Positions 1 through 11,130 of a stretch of DNA of 64,000 nucleotides are shown piece by piece. The DNA comes from Lineus longissimus (Eukaryota > Nemertea > Pilidiophora > Heteronemertea > Lineidae). The first letter of the stretch is position 1. Each line of letters opens with the position of its first letter. The position numbers and the translations under genes were made by a program. The stretch is from NCBI RefSeq assembly GCF_910592395.1, contig NC_088321.1:2170001-2234000 (forward strand), given 5' to 3'. The notes under the pieces were generated by a model that saw nothing but the letters and a program-made list of their open reading frames with translations, had not been told where the DNA came from and ran no database searches.

Positions 1-1252
1 GTAAACAAACGTTGCCTGTGAAAAGGGCCTTTTCAAAATGGCCGAAATTTATTATTGCAGGTGATCTATAAGCGGACAAGAATTCACTGACGTTTCGCCT
101 CAAACTGCAAAAGTCCAGAGCAAGAGATTCGTATTCCGGAGCATTTGCCGCGTTGCCTACAAATAAGACATCTAAATCGCCAATGTGAGCAAGGCATATA
201 CTGAACTGTTAAACAACAGAGGCTGGAACAATCCAAGTACTCAGGAGAAAAGTTATTAAAATGTAATGGCCAATTTGGTTATTTCTATTTTCGGACAATC
301 TACTCGAAGTAGAAATAATTCAGATTCAGATTTATTTTCAGAAACTACGCTCATGTCATTATAATATCCAGGTGCCTGTTCAATCTGTCAACATTGAAGT
401 GATTTCAGAATGACCGAATTTCATCTGGAAAACATGGATTCGTGACAGCGTCACTAATACACGCCGTATAACTTCTGTACAAATATAAAATGGAAGTGCG
501 TTGTTGTGTACAAACATTGGAAGGCCTCCGAAAACAACAATAAAAAGAAAATGGTCCGGATATGATATGGTAGGCCTTTTATTTAATGCTGGTCTATGGT
601 TATGTAATCCATGTCGGATACCTCAACCTAAGAATTTGTCTCAAACTTCATTCATGGGTGAAAAAGGTTTCCAAGAGCAAATTTAGACTTTCAATCAGCA
701 TGGTACCCAAGACATGGATTTAACGATGATAATCAACATGGCCCACAAGCTCGCCCTCAGGTTTAAGCTCGGTGTGGACTTATTGTGTGTGATGTACTGG
801 ACAAAGGGCACATCGACGAAGAACCTCGTTCACAGGCGCATGGATGGCAGAATTAAATCCTTCGAAGTGCTGTACATTTCATAGAGTGTTCAACTGACGG
901 CGAGTTAAATATTAATTTACTGATAAAAATTCTTTTTCTGATATAATGATATTTGCATAAGTAGGAGCTACGATCATTCTTACCAAAGTCAAAAAATAAA
1001 TTTCAATTCTTGGTTTTTGTTCTCCTGGTCATTACATATTACAAATACCACGCGGCGCAAGACCCGAAAATGACCAATGTTCAAACCAAAAATACGTGAA
1101 CCCAGTCGACTTTTGAAACTATTTAAACAACTGAATGCGATACTTGTGCTGTAAACTAAAAGTTTGGGTGGAAATTTAGAGTTTTTATATGTTCTTACCG
1201 TGATTATTTTCGTTTTTTGTGGGAGCAAGTTGTGAAGACATATTTGGACAAC
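1..1252. other. No supported gene
   Basis: AT-rich sequence without recognisable coding, RNA or clear repeat structure. The short ORFs here show no family similarity. Confidence 0.4.
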
Positions 1253-1477
1253 ATGGCGGCTGGACTGACGACAGGCGAAGCCAGGCGCATGCGTACCACG
1301 TCAAAGCCAACTGCCAATCTTGACACTAGAGGAGCTAAATTTCGTCACGGTGCGACGAGTTTGTACCAACTGCCTTTCGATGCAAGGTACAGGGTGATTC
1401 TTAAAGCAGGGCCACCAAAAAATGCCCCCGACATCGATGAAAAGCATCGTTTTCGAGTGTATTTTTTGCAATTTGAG
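1253..1477 (+). CDS. Possible first coding exon of an unknown gene
   Basis: The ATG sits in a good Kozak context (ACAACATGGCG). 75 codons run without a stop to a GAG|GTAAAG donor-like site in phase 0. The predicted protein begins MAAGLTTGEARRMRT and contains LYQLPFDARYRVILKAG. I do not recognise a family and could not find a convincing following exon in frame, so this rests only on start context, open frame and donor. Confidence 0.25.
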
Positions 1478-1778
1478 GTAAAGATGTTAATTCCCTGTAT
1501 AATCAGCATAAGTTGACGAACGACTTCTGCCGCGCAATGAATCCCTTGCCCTTGGCTCCCTCAACACTGTACTTGTATCATTGTTCGTGCCGTGACTAAA
1601 ACAAGTGTAAACAAAAATAAACAGGTAGGCCTACATGCGCATGCAAGAAACTACTGACAGTGAAGCCCAAGACGACAGGAGTGGACATCTTTGGCCAACA
1701 AAACCTGCAGAAGTTCCATTCAACTCAAGAATATATACTCAAGTTCTTTTACCAGAAAGGTTCATTTATACATGTATA

Positions 1779-1922
1779 AGGCCAAATAAAAAAATTCCCA
1801 GTTTATCATCAAAATGTTTTTTCTCAATATCAGGGTTCGTTTATGCAGGCATAGGTAATCAGTGTATGCGGCGCCATTTTTGATGGCGGGCACTGATGAT
1901 AAACCGGGAATTTCTTTTATTT
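1779..1922. repeat. Small inverted-repeat element (MITE-like)
   Basis: Imperfect termini of about 28 bases: AAATAAAAAAATTCCCAG and TTTATCATCA on the left are repeated inverted on the right (TGATGATAAACCGGGAATTTC then TTTTATTT). Confidence 0.55.
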
Positions 1923-1923
1923 A

Positions 1924-1990
1924 ACTACGGCCAATGGCGGAGTAGAGACTTCAATTGAGAATCTCCTTCAAGAGACTGTCCTCCAAAACA
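1924..1990. repeat. Short, unexpanded copy of the 7.2-8.4 kb repeat element
   Basis: Begins CTACGGCCAATGGCGG and ends AAGAGACTGTCCTCCAAAAC. These are the same left and right ends as the element at 7165-8361, but they are joined with no minisatellite units between them. Confidence 0.6.
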
Positions 1991-2306
1991 TGAGAGACGA
2001 GCTAACTCAGGATTCTGCCATGGGAGGATGACATAATTAGACCCCGAATGGACAAGCTATTTGGTCTTCAAGTTCCGAAACTTTATTTCCGAAAAGGAAG
2101 GCGCTTATAAGACATCGCAAGACACGCAGGGTTATGATGTTAACAGCTAGAAAGTCGGAACGCTCCTGGTCGATTTTGCAGTAAGAGACACATGGTTACC
2201 TCCGACGAACGGTGATGTTTCCAAGGTAATTCGGATTGCGAATATTACATATTCATTAGAATGTCGTCTCCGATGCGCCTCCTCCAGAAAAGCAACTCTT
2301 TACTAA

Positions 2307-2724
2307 AGCCCGCAGCACACTAGCCGCCAACTTTGGCGACAAGAAGCGTTCAGTTGGCGGCTAGTGGATCCCGGTCAGAGCACACCTGCCCCGAATCGGC
2401 GTCCAGTAGCGTATTTTCCGCCACTTTAGGCTGCCATTTTTAAATCATGTGACATCAAGACGCATACTGATTGGCCATAGCCTCGCCGCCGACGCCAATT
2501 CAGGCGGCAAGCCGTAGCACACCTGGCTTCTTCTTGCGTTCAAACGCGGCGACACGCGTCAAAAATCAAACATGTTAGATATTTGGCGTTTAGTTGCGGC
2601 AAGTGGCGGCAACGCGTTCGCCGACGCCGTTCGTAGCAGACTAGGGATTTTTCAGGCGTTCAGGACTCTTGCGGCAAAAAACGCCTGTGAACGCCGAAGT
2701 TGGCGGCTAGTGTGCTGCGAGCTT
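2307..2724. mobile_element. MITE-like element with about 30-bp inverted termini
   Basis: The left terminus GCAGCACACTAGCCGCCAAC is matched by the right terminus GTTGGCGGCTAGTGTGCTGC. The interior is GC-rich with further GGCG/CGCC palindromes. It has no coding capacity of its own. Confidence 0.7.
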
Positions 2725-3285
2725 AACCCGGTGTATCGTATCTGTGATATTGGAGAAACACTGACAAATGATACACTGGTCTTCGCACTTGTTCGCTACT
2801 CTTCTACTGTGGACATTCTGTTGTCTTCGCTGATAGCAGGGAGAGGATGGAACGCCAATTGGATGCAAATAGAAAACGTGCGAATATGTCTAAAAAAAGT
2901 GCAAAACGAGCCACATTCTTAACCATGGCCATAGAGGCCCGGGTAGAAAAACTGGGGATGGACTTCTACGGCCACGATCAAGAATCCTGGGGACACAATA
3001 CGCCCGCGCAACAGCGGACACAAGGCACTACCATATCCATAGCGACAATGATCAGTTATCACAACAGATGTTGGTAGTGCAGACAACACTAATGGCGGCT
3101 CAACTGCCTTATTTGTGGTGGCGGTTTCATGGGTTGACTCATTTCACAAATCACAAATCAACAAGTTCATAATTCAACGTCTGAATTGGTTCTTTTCAAA
3201 TATGCTGTATTTCAATGAGCACTTTCATATTTTTAATGCATTTACATTCTTAAGATTGCAACCGGATTATATTCAATTATGAGAT

Positions 3286-3500
3286 GGCCGTGGCTATTCG
3301 TACCGTGACAGGGCCTGCTGGCCTGGCTGGAGGTCCTTAAGGCCGTGGCTATTCGTACCGTGACAGGGCCTGCTGGCCTGGCTGGAGGTCCTTAAGGCCG
3401 TGGCTATTCGTACCGTGACAGGGCCTGCTGGCCTGGCTGGAGGTCCTTAAGGCCGTGGCTATTCGTACCGTGACAGGGCCGGCTGGCCTGGCTGGAGGTC
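3286..3500. repeat. 55-bp tandem repeat, about 4 copies
   Basis: Near-identical units of GGCCGTGGCTATTCGTACCG plus TGACAGGGCC plus TGCTGGCCTGGCTGGAGGTC. The last unit diverges (GGCTGG) and lacks the CTTAA end. Confidence 0.9.
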
Positions 3501-3924
3501 AAGGACCCTACCCACGCCCGGAGCCAGGAGTAAAGGCACTTCCAACACTCGTCACAAACAAACACCACCTCAATCATGAATTAGGCCTACTCACCTTACC
3601 CACCATCACCCATGTCACCACGGTGCGATCTATTAATATTCACTCCGTATTATTCGCACCATCACGGTACGGTACCTTTCACCGTAACGGTGTTTCTGAC
3701 GGCAAGACCGGAAACAATGGCCCCATGCACCGTGGCGGGTTCGAATACCCAGTTCCTTATGAGATAAGTGATGTTTAACGTTCCCCTAGCGCCTCCGCCG
3801 GACAAAAAAGACATCACCAGGCCGAGAATTACAAATGAAGATAAAATCACGTCAACAGAGAGAAAAACCGACAAGGGGGTATTCCTACTGAATAGAATAC
3901 TCGTGATACTTAAAAAAGAACATA

Positions 3925-4690
3925 TTCCTACCTCAATCCCGATATCTTTAGTGTGTAATCCATCAAGAAAGTTAACGAATATCCAAATGTTGTCGTGGTT
4001 CTCAGCGATGACAGTCTCGGGCAATGCTCGAACCCACAACGCATTGAATGTGGATTGGTAGGGAAGTGTGGTTAGGGCAAGACTCATGGGATATAGCGCG
4101 GCAGCACATGCTGATACCATTACTGTAAAATCGGTAAGGAAACGTCCTGACTTTGGTATGTATCTACAACTACATGTGGTAAGATTGACGCGACTGTTCT
4201 TCTTTCCGTTTTTCAAGAGCAGTAAATCCATTAAAAATTATATATTTAACTTGCATTATTTATTTACTTGAGAGGCCGAGTCCCTAAAAAGCTTTGGTCG
4301 TCCACTTATATGAAGCAGTCGCGGGAGGAAAAAGGAACATTTCGAGAGGGTATGATTGAAAAAATCATATTTGCTGTGGACGTCCTGCAGGCATAGCGCG
4401 CACTGACTTGATAGTTGTCGGGCCGCCTCGGAGACTTACCGCCTCTGTGACCCTGAGTTGAGACACTGGGGTCTGCCCCTGACTGACAGGTTGACTGGAG
4501 GTCCAGATCATAGAGTATACCACCCGGGTATAACCGACTGAATTGGTATACCTTATCATGCTCAGTCTCCCCAACGGAGACTATTGAGCGTATCCGCACT
4601 TCCTGAGCGCTTTGTGTATGCATCTTGACCCTCAAGCCTTTGATCCACTTCGCTGTCCCGGACTCCGTTCGAGGGAGGTAACGGACCGAT
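3925..4690 (-). CDS. Possible exons of an unidentified minus-strand gene
   Basis: Two open blocks end in donor-like sites. One runs from about 4690 to 4436 and contains SVGETEHDKVYQFSRLYPGG, ending at GGCG|GTAAGT. The other runs from about 4170 to 3925 and contains FLTDFTVMVSACAAALYPMS and NHDNIWIFVNFLDGLHT, ending at GAG|GTAGGA. Neither matches a family I know. The acceptor sites are weak, and I could not verify that the phases join. It may be chance open frame. Confidence 0.15.
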
Positions 4691-6740
4691 TAACTCTGAT
4701 GGTTCAGAATGCCGGAGATCAGGTCTTCGGTACTCTCCTACTTCGGATACAAAAAGGTGGAGTACATGTATGGTTACTATAGATTATAGTAAGCCCCCCC
4801 TCTTAGGAGGGGCTCTTAAGATACACGTGTGTGCGGGAGTACATAATGTAAATGAATGATTAGAAATAAAGAGAGTAACTATTGTATATCCTACAAACAA
4901 TTTTTTTTGGTATTTTTCTGAATTAACTCCGTTGAGTTTACCGATTTCTCCGCGATCTTCCGGTGGTGGTTGCTATCCCGTTGGTTGAAATTAAGTTAAA
5001 TTAAATTTAAATCTCCATGGGAATTCGCTACATCATATGCCTAAGAAAGTGGCCAATTATATTAATATTTTTATTAGAGAAATATCCGTCCTAAATAATG
5101 ACAGAAAAGGGTGGTTTATTTCAATTTTGTGTCGACATGGTCGAGGTCACATGACATAAAAACAGAACAATCGCGCACACACCCGTCCAAAAAAGGCACT
5201 TTAAGAAAAACAAATACGTTTTTCCAGCTTAAAACCACACTGACGACTAAGTTATATTGGTCTACTACCCAAATCTGAAGTATCAAAATGAATCACAAAC
5301 TAGAACTAGCTCTATTTAGCTATAGTTGCGTGAAAAATTCGGGTGAGCGCCGTACATTCTGCACCCTAGCGGCCAATAATTAAACTACTTTCAGCCGTCT
5401 GCTCCGGTCTCGTTAGGGAGTTTTTCCCAAATGTACGCGATGATGACGTGCCCCATTAACAGGACGTAACATCTATTTTAAAATGCGTTTCAAAAGTGAA
5501 TGCATGAGGACAACCCATTTGTGTCGTATATCACTGGAAACGCCCGATTCCCGTGAATAAGTACAATCTATATCATAATACTATAAGGCGGCTCGCTAAA
5601 GTGCCATTTGGGGGTCGTGTTTCGTCTCGAAATTTTGCGCGTTTGCAGGTGATATGTTATCCTGATGCAACGTCATGTTTATTTTCGGAAATTTACTTCA
5701 GCGGAGCAGTAATGAGGGATTTTTAATCGGACACGGTCAATTCTCCTTATCACTCACGGAAGCCAAGCCATTGCTGTTTAGTTATGCAGGGGATTAATGA
5801 ATCACCTGCACTCCCTGTGGGGTGACTAACACTACCTGTTGAACGGCTGGCTGTAGGGGGATGATTGGAACAGCCTGTACACGTGTTGACCTGCTGAACC
5901 AAGGTTAATGTTATTTTCAATCCACGATTGTAGGTCACCTGATCTTCGAGATTTCGCGGGAAAGAAATTGTAAACAAACGCATGTGTGCAGTTCAAATGT
6001 AAACAAAAATGTATTTTGATACTTTTGGTTGCTGGACTTGGGTTTTCCCGCAGTAAGGAGCTGGGGTCAAATTGATGGTCTATCGTATATTGGTACTGTA
6101 TTAGCCAGAGCTAGCCCTTGATTATGAAGGGATTTTCAAAGGTATGTTTATGTGCTCACCACAGCTTTCAAAACTTGATGTATCTGAAGAGGCACTCTGA
6201 ACTTGGCATGGCCTTATCAAGGAGCTGCTCACGGTGCTGAACTTCTAGCTTGCCTGTCGACTAAGTGCCTTGCCCGAGATCATGCTACATGTAGGAGGAG
6301 CACGCATTTTAAAGTTTTAGTAGTGATAGTGCAATTGGTCCGAGCCATTTGGAGGCCGACATGTGAAGGGCTATCTGGGTTCTCCGTCATCTCCGTATAA
6401 AAAGGGGCATATTGCTGACTAAGGAACGAGGTATATGCACATTGCCTCATCATCTCATTCGGACCAATTGATTTACTTTTATATGCACGCATACAGCACG
6501 CCACAGGGTCCGAGTCTGTGGACAAATGGTTGGTTTAATTTGTCTCTTCGATATTGCTCCTTTGATATTGCATTATATTTTCATTGCAATTCAATCTATT
6601 CAAGGTATAGCCCATTTGAACCTGCCTGCGCCACGGGTACAATGCTAGTCACAATGTATTACATTACCAAAACAAAAATGTGTCGGAAGGAACTATATGG
6701 ATGGTCCCATCGCACCCCCCCTCCAGCAGTATGACACAGA
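4691..6740. other. Intergenic, no gene supported
   Basis: Unique-looking AT-rich sequence. A GC-rich hairpin (AAGCCCCCC...GGAGGGGCTCTT) lies at about 4792-4818. I see no coding exon, RNA gene or clear transposon. Confidence 0.4.
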
Positions 6741-6744
6741 AGGG

Positions 6745-6925
6745 CTAGTTGACTGTCCAACGGGGGGGTTTGGGGGGAGCTTCCCCCCAACGCACTGGTA
6801 AAAACCTATGTCGACGGAGGGGGGTTTGGGGGGTGTCCCCCCATTGTAACAGCTTTAGTTGTTAGAGCTTGCACTTAACATATGCTCGTAGGGGGGTTCG
6901 GGGGAGCTCCCCCGACCTAAAGGGG
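6745..6925. repeat. Three G-run/C-run hairpin motifs
   Basis: Three copies of a pattern like GGGGGGTTTGGGGGGAGCTT followed by CCCCCC, at about 6760-6790, 6818-6846 and 6891-6915. Each can form a G/C stem and has four or more G-runs. A related GGGGGATGAGTCCCCC motif recurs at 53.5 kb. Confidence 0.6.
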
Positions 6926-7164
6926 GGCTCACTAAGTCCTTGACTTTACATATTACGGTCAAAAACTTGTTTGACCTCCGAATAACATCAATTCAAGAAT
7001 CTCAAAGTCGGGCTGCTGAGAGCACATGTCCACTGTTGTTGTCGTTAAATTAAAAATCCGCCTCGCCCGGACGTCACAACTGTCTTTGCGGCAATATATT
7101 TACAATGAACCTCATTTGGTTGGACGATGTAAACATCGCGCATCTTGAAGAGTCGACGAAGACA

Positions 7165-8361
7165 CTACGGCCAATGGTGAGGTAGAGACTTCAATTGAGC
7201 ATACACCCACACAGAGCAATGGGTCTTCAACTATCACTTCAAGGTCTAATTACCAAACATGTCATGCGTCAAGAGGAGTTTGCAAGGGAAACGTGGTTAG
7301 TGTCAGCCCGACACTGCCCGCTCAGAGCGCCCTAGCTTTGTCTTCCCAAATTAGATACAAGTGCCTCCGGGAAGGATTACCATCTTGGAGGAGACCGTCC
7401 TCTCGTTTCAAGAGACGAGTGTACGGACCAGTGTCTTCAGGAAGGATTCCCAACTTCAGGGAGACCGTCCTCTCATATTAGACACGAGAATCTCCTTTAA
7501 GAATTCCCATCTTGGAAGAGACTGTCCTCTTTTTTCAAGAGACGAGTGTACGGACCAATGTCTTCAGGAAGGATTCCCAACTTCAGGGAGACCGTCCTCT
7601 CATATTAGACACGAGAATATCCTTTAAGAATTCCCATCTTGGAAGAGACTGTCCTCTCGTTTCAAGAGACGAGTGTACGGACGAGTGTCTTCAGGAAGGA
7701 TTCCCAACTTCAGGGAGCCCGTCCTCGCATATGAGACACGAGAATCTCCTTTAAGAATTCCAATCTTGGAAGAGACCGTCCTCTCGTTTCAAGAGACGAG
7801 TGTACGGACCAGTGTCTTCAGGAAGGATTCCCAACTTCAGGGAGACCGTCCTCTCATATTAGACACGAGAATCTCCTTTAAGAATTCCCATCTTGGAAGA
7901 GACCGTCCTCTCATATTAGACACGAGAATCTCCTTTAAGAACTCCCATCTTGGATGAGACCGTCCTCTCGTTTCAAGAGACGAGTGTACGGACCAGTGTC
8001 TTCAAGAAGGATTCCCAACTTCAAGGAGACCGTCCTCTCATATAAGACACGAGAATCTCCTTTAAGAATTCCCATCTTGGAAGAGACCGTCCTCTCGTTT
8101 CAAGAGACGAGTGTACATACCAGTGTCTTCAGGAAGGATTCCCAACTTCAGGGAGACCGTCCTCTCATATTAGACACGAGAATCTCCTTTAAGAATTCCC
8201 ATCTTGGAAGAGACTGTCCTCTCGTTTCAAGAGAACAGTGTACGGACCAGTGTCTTCAGGAAGGATTCCCAACTTCAAGGAGTCCGTCCTCGCATATGAG
8301 ACACGAGAATCTCCTTTAAGAATTCCCATCTTGGAAGAGACTGTCCTCCAAAACAATGGAC
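7165..8361. repeat. Repeat element with expanded 129-bp minisatellite
   Basis: Left end CTACGGCCAATGGTGAGG, right end AAGAGACTGTCCTCCAAAAC. Between about 7380 and 8345 lie about 7.5 tandem units of about 129 bp, containing GAGACCGTCCTCTC, CAAGAGACGAGTGTACGGAC and AGGAAGGATTCCCAACTTC. One unit near 7905-7960 is shortened. The open frames across it are a by-product of a period divisible by three. Confidence 0.85.
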
Positions 8362-8694
8362 ACGGAGGTTCGGTTCGATCTCGAGTCCCCAACAGTTAGA
8401 GATTGATCAAAAGTATCAATATTGTTTTAGGCAGTCGATCTGGGTTCTCATGAGTGGAGAGGGAGTTGGACAAGGGACCAGGGACCTCTGGTGTGAGATG
8501 TGAGATAGGAAAAAGCGTCATGATCATGATTTCAGAGTTCGATCAGGGTTCCCAGTAGTGAGGTGAGAATTTGTCTTGGGACTAAGATGGGAGATGAAGA
8601 TAGAGGTGTTGGCATCCTGATTTTTAGTCTCGTCACGGGTTTTCAGGGGCCTTGTTTCTCTTGTTATGGGCACACAAAATCTGGAAAGCATCTA

Positions 8695-8852
8695 CAGTTG
8701 AACCTCTCTATTAAGGACACACTCGGGACTGATAAGTTCTGTCCTTAAAAGAGGTGTCCTGATTAGAGAGGTCAAGTTGAATGGAAGCAACCTATTTGGG
8801 ACTGAAACTAGTGTCCTTAATAGAGAGGTGTCCGCTAAGAGAGGTTCGACTG
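8695..8852. mobile_element. TA-flanked MITE, CAGTGGAACCTC family
   Basis: Reference description for this family: termini read CAGTNGAACCTCTCT / AGAGAGGTTCNACTG inside flanking TA. The interior carries repeated ATTAAGGACA blocks and the core TTGGTCCCAAATTGG or its inverse. There is no ORF of its own. TA target and CAGT ends point to Tc1/mariner-type mobilisation (inference). This copy is near full length (CAGTTGAACCTC ... GGTTCGACTG). Confidence 0.85.
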
Positions 8853-8989
8853 TAGTTACACGAGTACAATCGGATACGAAATATACATCTAAAGGTTTGA
8901 ATTGCCACCATGTTTATTGTCTCCAATCAAAGACAAAATTATTTCATTCCTACGAGATTTCGCACCTGCCTAACTAATCATGATGACTA

Positions 8990-9167
8990 CAGCGGAACCT
9001 CCCTTAGCGGACACCTCTCTAGCAAGGACAACCTCTCTATAAGGGAAACTAGTTTTGGTCCCAAATTGGTTGTTTCCATTCAATTTGACCTCTCTTATCA
9101 GGACCCCTCTCTATTAAGGACAGCACTTGTCAGTCCCGAGGGTGTCCTTTATAGAGAGGTTCCACTG
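8990..9167. mobile_element. TA-flanked MITE, CAGTGGAACCTC family
   Basis: Starts CAGCGGAACCTCCC and ends GAGGTTCCACTG. Opposite orientation to the copy at 8695. Confidence 0.85.
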
Positions 9168-9228
9168 TACCTTTGCCACTGTTCAGGCTGGCAGCAGGGG
9201 TAACCCGTCACCCCTTGCATTTACCAGA

Positions 9229-9772
9229 TTAAGGCTTGACCACAGGTACCACCATTTTGGCTAGACCTCCAAATCCTGAAGCAATGAGAACGCCTTCAAA
9301 ACGTAGTGAATGCTCAGGGTTTCCGCCAGAGGGGGGGATGGGGGGGATTCGTCCTCCCCTAAAATATTTCAAGGGGGGATATCCCCCCCTTAATTTTGAG
9401 CACTAAAGTTTCTTTTACTGTCAAATGAATAATTTTCATGATTTGATATGTAAAATAAGAGCATTTGGGAGCCATTTGTAGCGGTTTTAGGACCAAAAAA
9501 CGTCTCAGGAGGGGTCATATACCCTTTTTAAGAAAAAAGTTTAGAAAAAAAATTCTTTTTTAGAAAAAACAACATTTTTTTGTTTCCCTCAAATTATAAC
9601 CCTGGCGGAAACCCTGATGCTCATTTCAAGGGCTGGAGTCAGTTCTTTGTTTTCCAGAGAACAGTCTCCCGCCCTCGAAATGAGCAATCAATTCATTTGG
9701 AAAGAGTGCTAATTGCTTTAGGATTTGGAGGTCTAGCCAAAATGGTGCTACCTATCTATGGTCGACCCTTAA
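9229..9772. mobile_element. TTAA-bounded foldback element interrupted by a CAGGG element
   Basis: TTAA lies at both ends. The arms ACCATTTTGGCTAGACCTCC (left) and GGAGGTCTAGCCAAAATGGT (right) are inverted. The CAGGG element at 9315-9616 sits inside. The same composite recurs at 30213-30752; a copy without the insert is at 32388-32586. Confidence 0.75.
9315..9616. mobile_element. CAGGG-terminated non-autonomous DNA element
   Basis: Inverted termini CAGGGTTTCCGCCAG / CTGGCGGAAACCCTG. The interior is GGGGGGAT-rich, then has TTGATATGTAAAATAAGAGC, then A/T homopolymers. A 5-base ATGCT flanks both sides, like a target duplication. No ORF. Other copies: 26315, 26931, 27870 (partial), 30298, 58002. 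Confidence 0.85.
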
Positions 9773-10181
9773 CACCTTCAGCGCCGAACCACGTAGATCT
9801 TCGTGGCCCTGATCCCCCCTCTTTGAGCTGGTTATCGGAGTCTCATGGACTTCATGAAAGAACTACGCCATCGCCATCTTCAGGGCAAGGAAGGAACTGG
9901 AAAGATCAAACGGTCTTTTCAGTTCCTACCCTTGCCCTGTAGATGGCGCAGTTCAGAACTTTAAATGACTTCATGAAAGAACTAAGCCATCGCCATCTTC
10001 AAGGCAAGGTAGGAACTGGAAAGACCTCTACCTTGAAAAAAAGACCTCTTCGTCTTTTCAGTTCCTACCTTGCCCTGAAGATGGCGATGGCGTAGTTCTT
10101 TCATCAAGTCCATGAGACTCCGATAACCAGCTCAAAGAGGGGGGTATTTGGGTCACGTAGGTTCGGCGCTGAAGGTGTTAA
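9769..10181. mobile_element. piggyBac-like MITE (long palindrome with TTAA ends)
   Basis: Ends TTAACACCTTCAGCGCCG and CGGCGCTGAAGGTGTTAA. The two arms are almost complementary throughout (GATGGCGATGGCGTAGTTCT and its inverse), with a short centre near 9960-10050. TTAA at both ends suggests piggyBac-type integration (inference). Confidence 0.8.
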
Positions 10182-11130
10182 CTGTGAATTCAACAACCAA
10201 AATATACCATGCATAAGTGATATCATGTACAAATAAAGAAATTATTTTTTTTATGGGACACCGTGAGTTTTATGGATTGTAACAAGTCAAAATTTTGCTG
10301 ATGAATATAGATTTTATTTCTCATATGGTCATCACAATTTAGATCAGCAAGTTATGAACAATAGGGGGCGTTTTTATGACATGATGCTCAGAAAATGTAC
10401 ACAATTTAAAGGCTGAGTCCACTTGCGAATTTGTTTACAAAGTGAAATAGACATGCGACTTGCCAGAATCTATTGTCAGACGGTTGGTTGAAAGGCAATC
10501 CTTTCAATTCCTTTCGCCGCTCAGATTCTCTAGCAATTAAAGGGGGTACGCCGTTTGTAAATACTAGTGGTCCAGGGAAATAGAAATGCAGTTATACACA
10601 ATGCCGTAGTGCAGTTATCGTGCATGCAAATTTGCTGAAACTTGGTATTCATAGTATGTGTATATCAGTCTACACAATGGCATTGTCAAAATTTATATCC
10701 AGTGGGTATTTACCAGATTGGAAATATTCAAATTCGATTACAAGTTTCAAATATGTAACAAACGGCGCCTTTAAGGATTCAGGTGTGTCTACTGCGGCCC
10801 TGTAACTAGTATAATCAGGATGTGGACACAGTATAAACAGATTTACAAATGGACTTTGTCTTTAAGTTTATCGCAAAATATACAACTTGAGTCCATTATG
10901 GGGGATCGCAAAATATACAAATTAAATATTTATCATACAATGTAGCAAATTTTGTTTTACAACTCATGTGAGTGAAATAGCAAATTATAAATTTAGCAAT
11001 ATAGTAGAAAAATAGAGAAATATACTGGATATTACAGGCAGGTAAAATTTCATTTAAAGGGACAATTCGGGTATGAGATATGTTGGTTTTTCATACGGAA
11101 ACGACTTCCAGCTGGGCCTTGAGTTCTCTT
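10182..11130. other. Intergenic with one dispersed repeat
   Basis: No gene supported. Contains the GTAATTAC-type dispersed element at 10540-10777; the rest is AT-rich and unassigned. Confidence 0.4.
10540..10777. mobile_element. Dispersed MITE-like repeat (GTACGCCGTTTGTAA ends)
   Basis: Begins GGTACGCCGTTTGTAAATAC and ends AACAAACGGCGCC (inverted). The interior AATGCCGTAGTGCAGTTAT and TATCAGTCTACACAATGGCA is shared with 14441-14675, 36508-36593 and 36930-37345; fragments are at 15235-15400 and 56660-56755. Confidence 0.75.

Noticed and set aside
3662-4231. 189-codon minus ORF as a single membrane protein
   Set aside because: Its later half runs past a good donor site and into low-support sequence with no family match; at most the first part could be an exon.
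7380-8345. CRISPR array
   Set aside because: Units are contiguous repeats with no unique spacers, and the DNA is animal nuclear.
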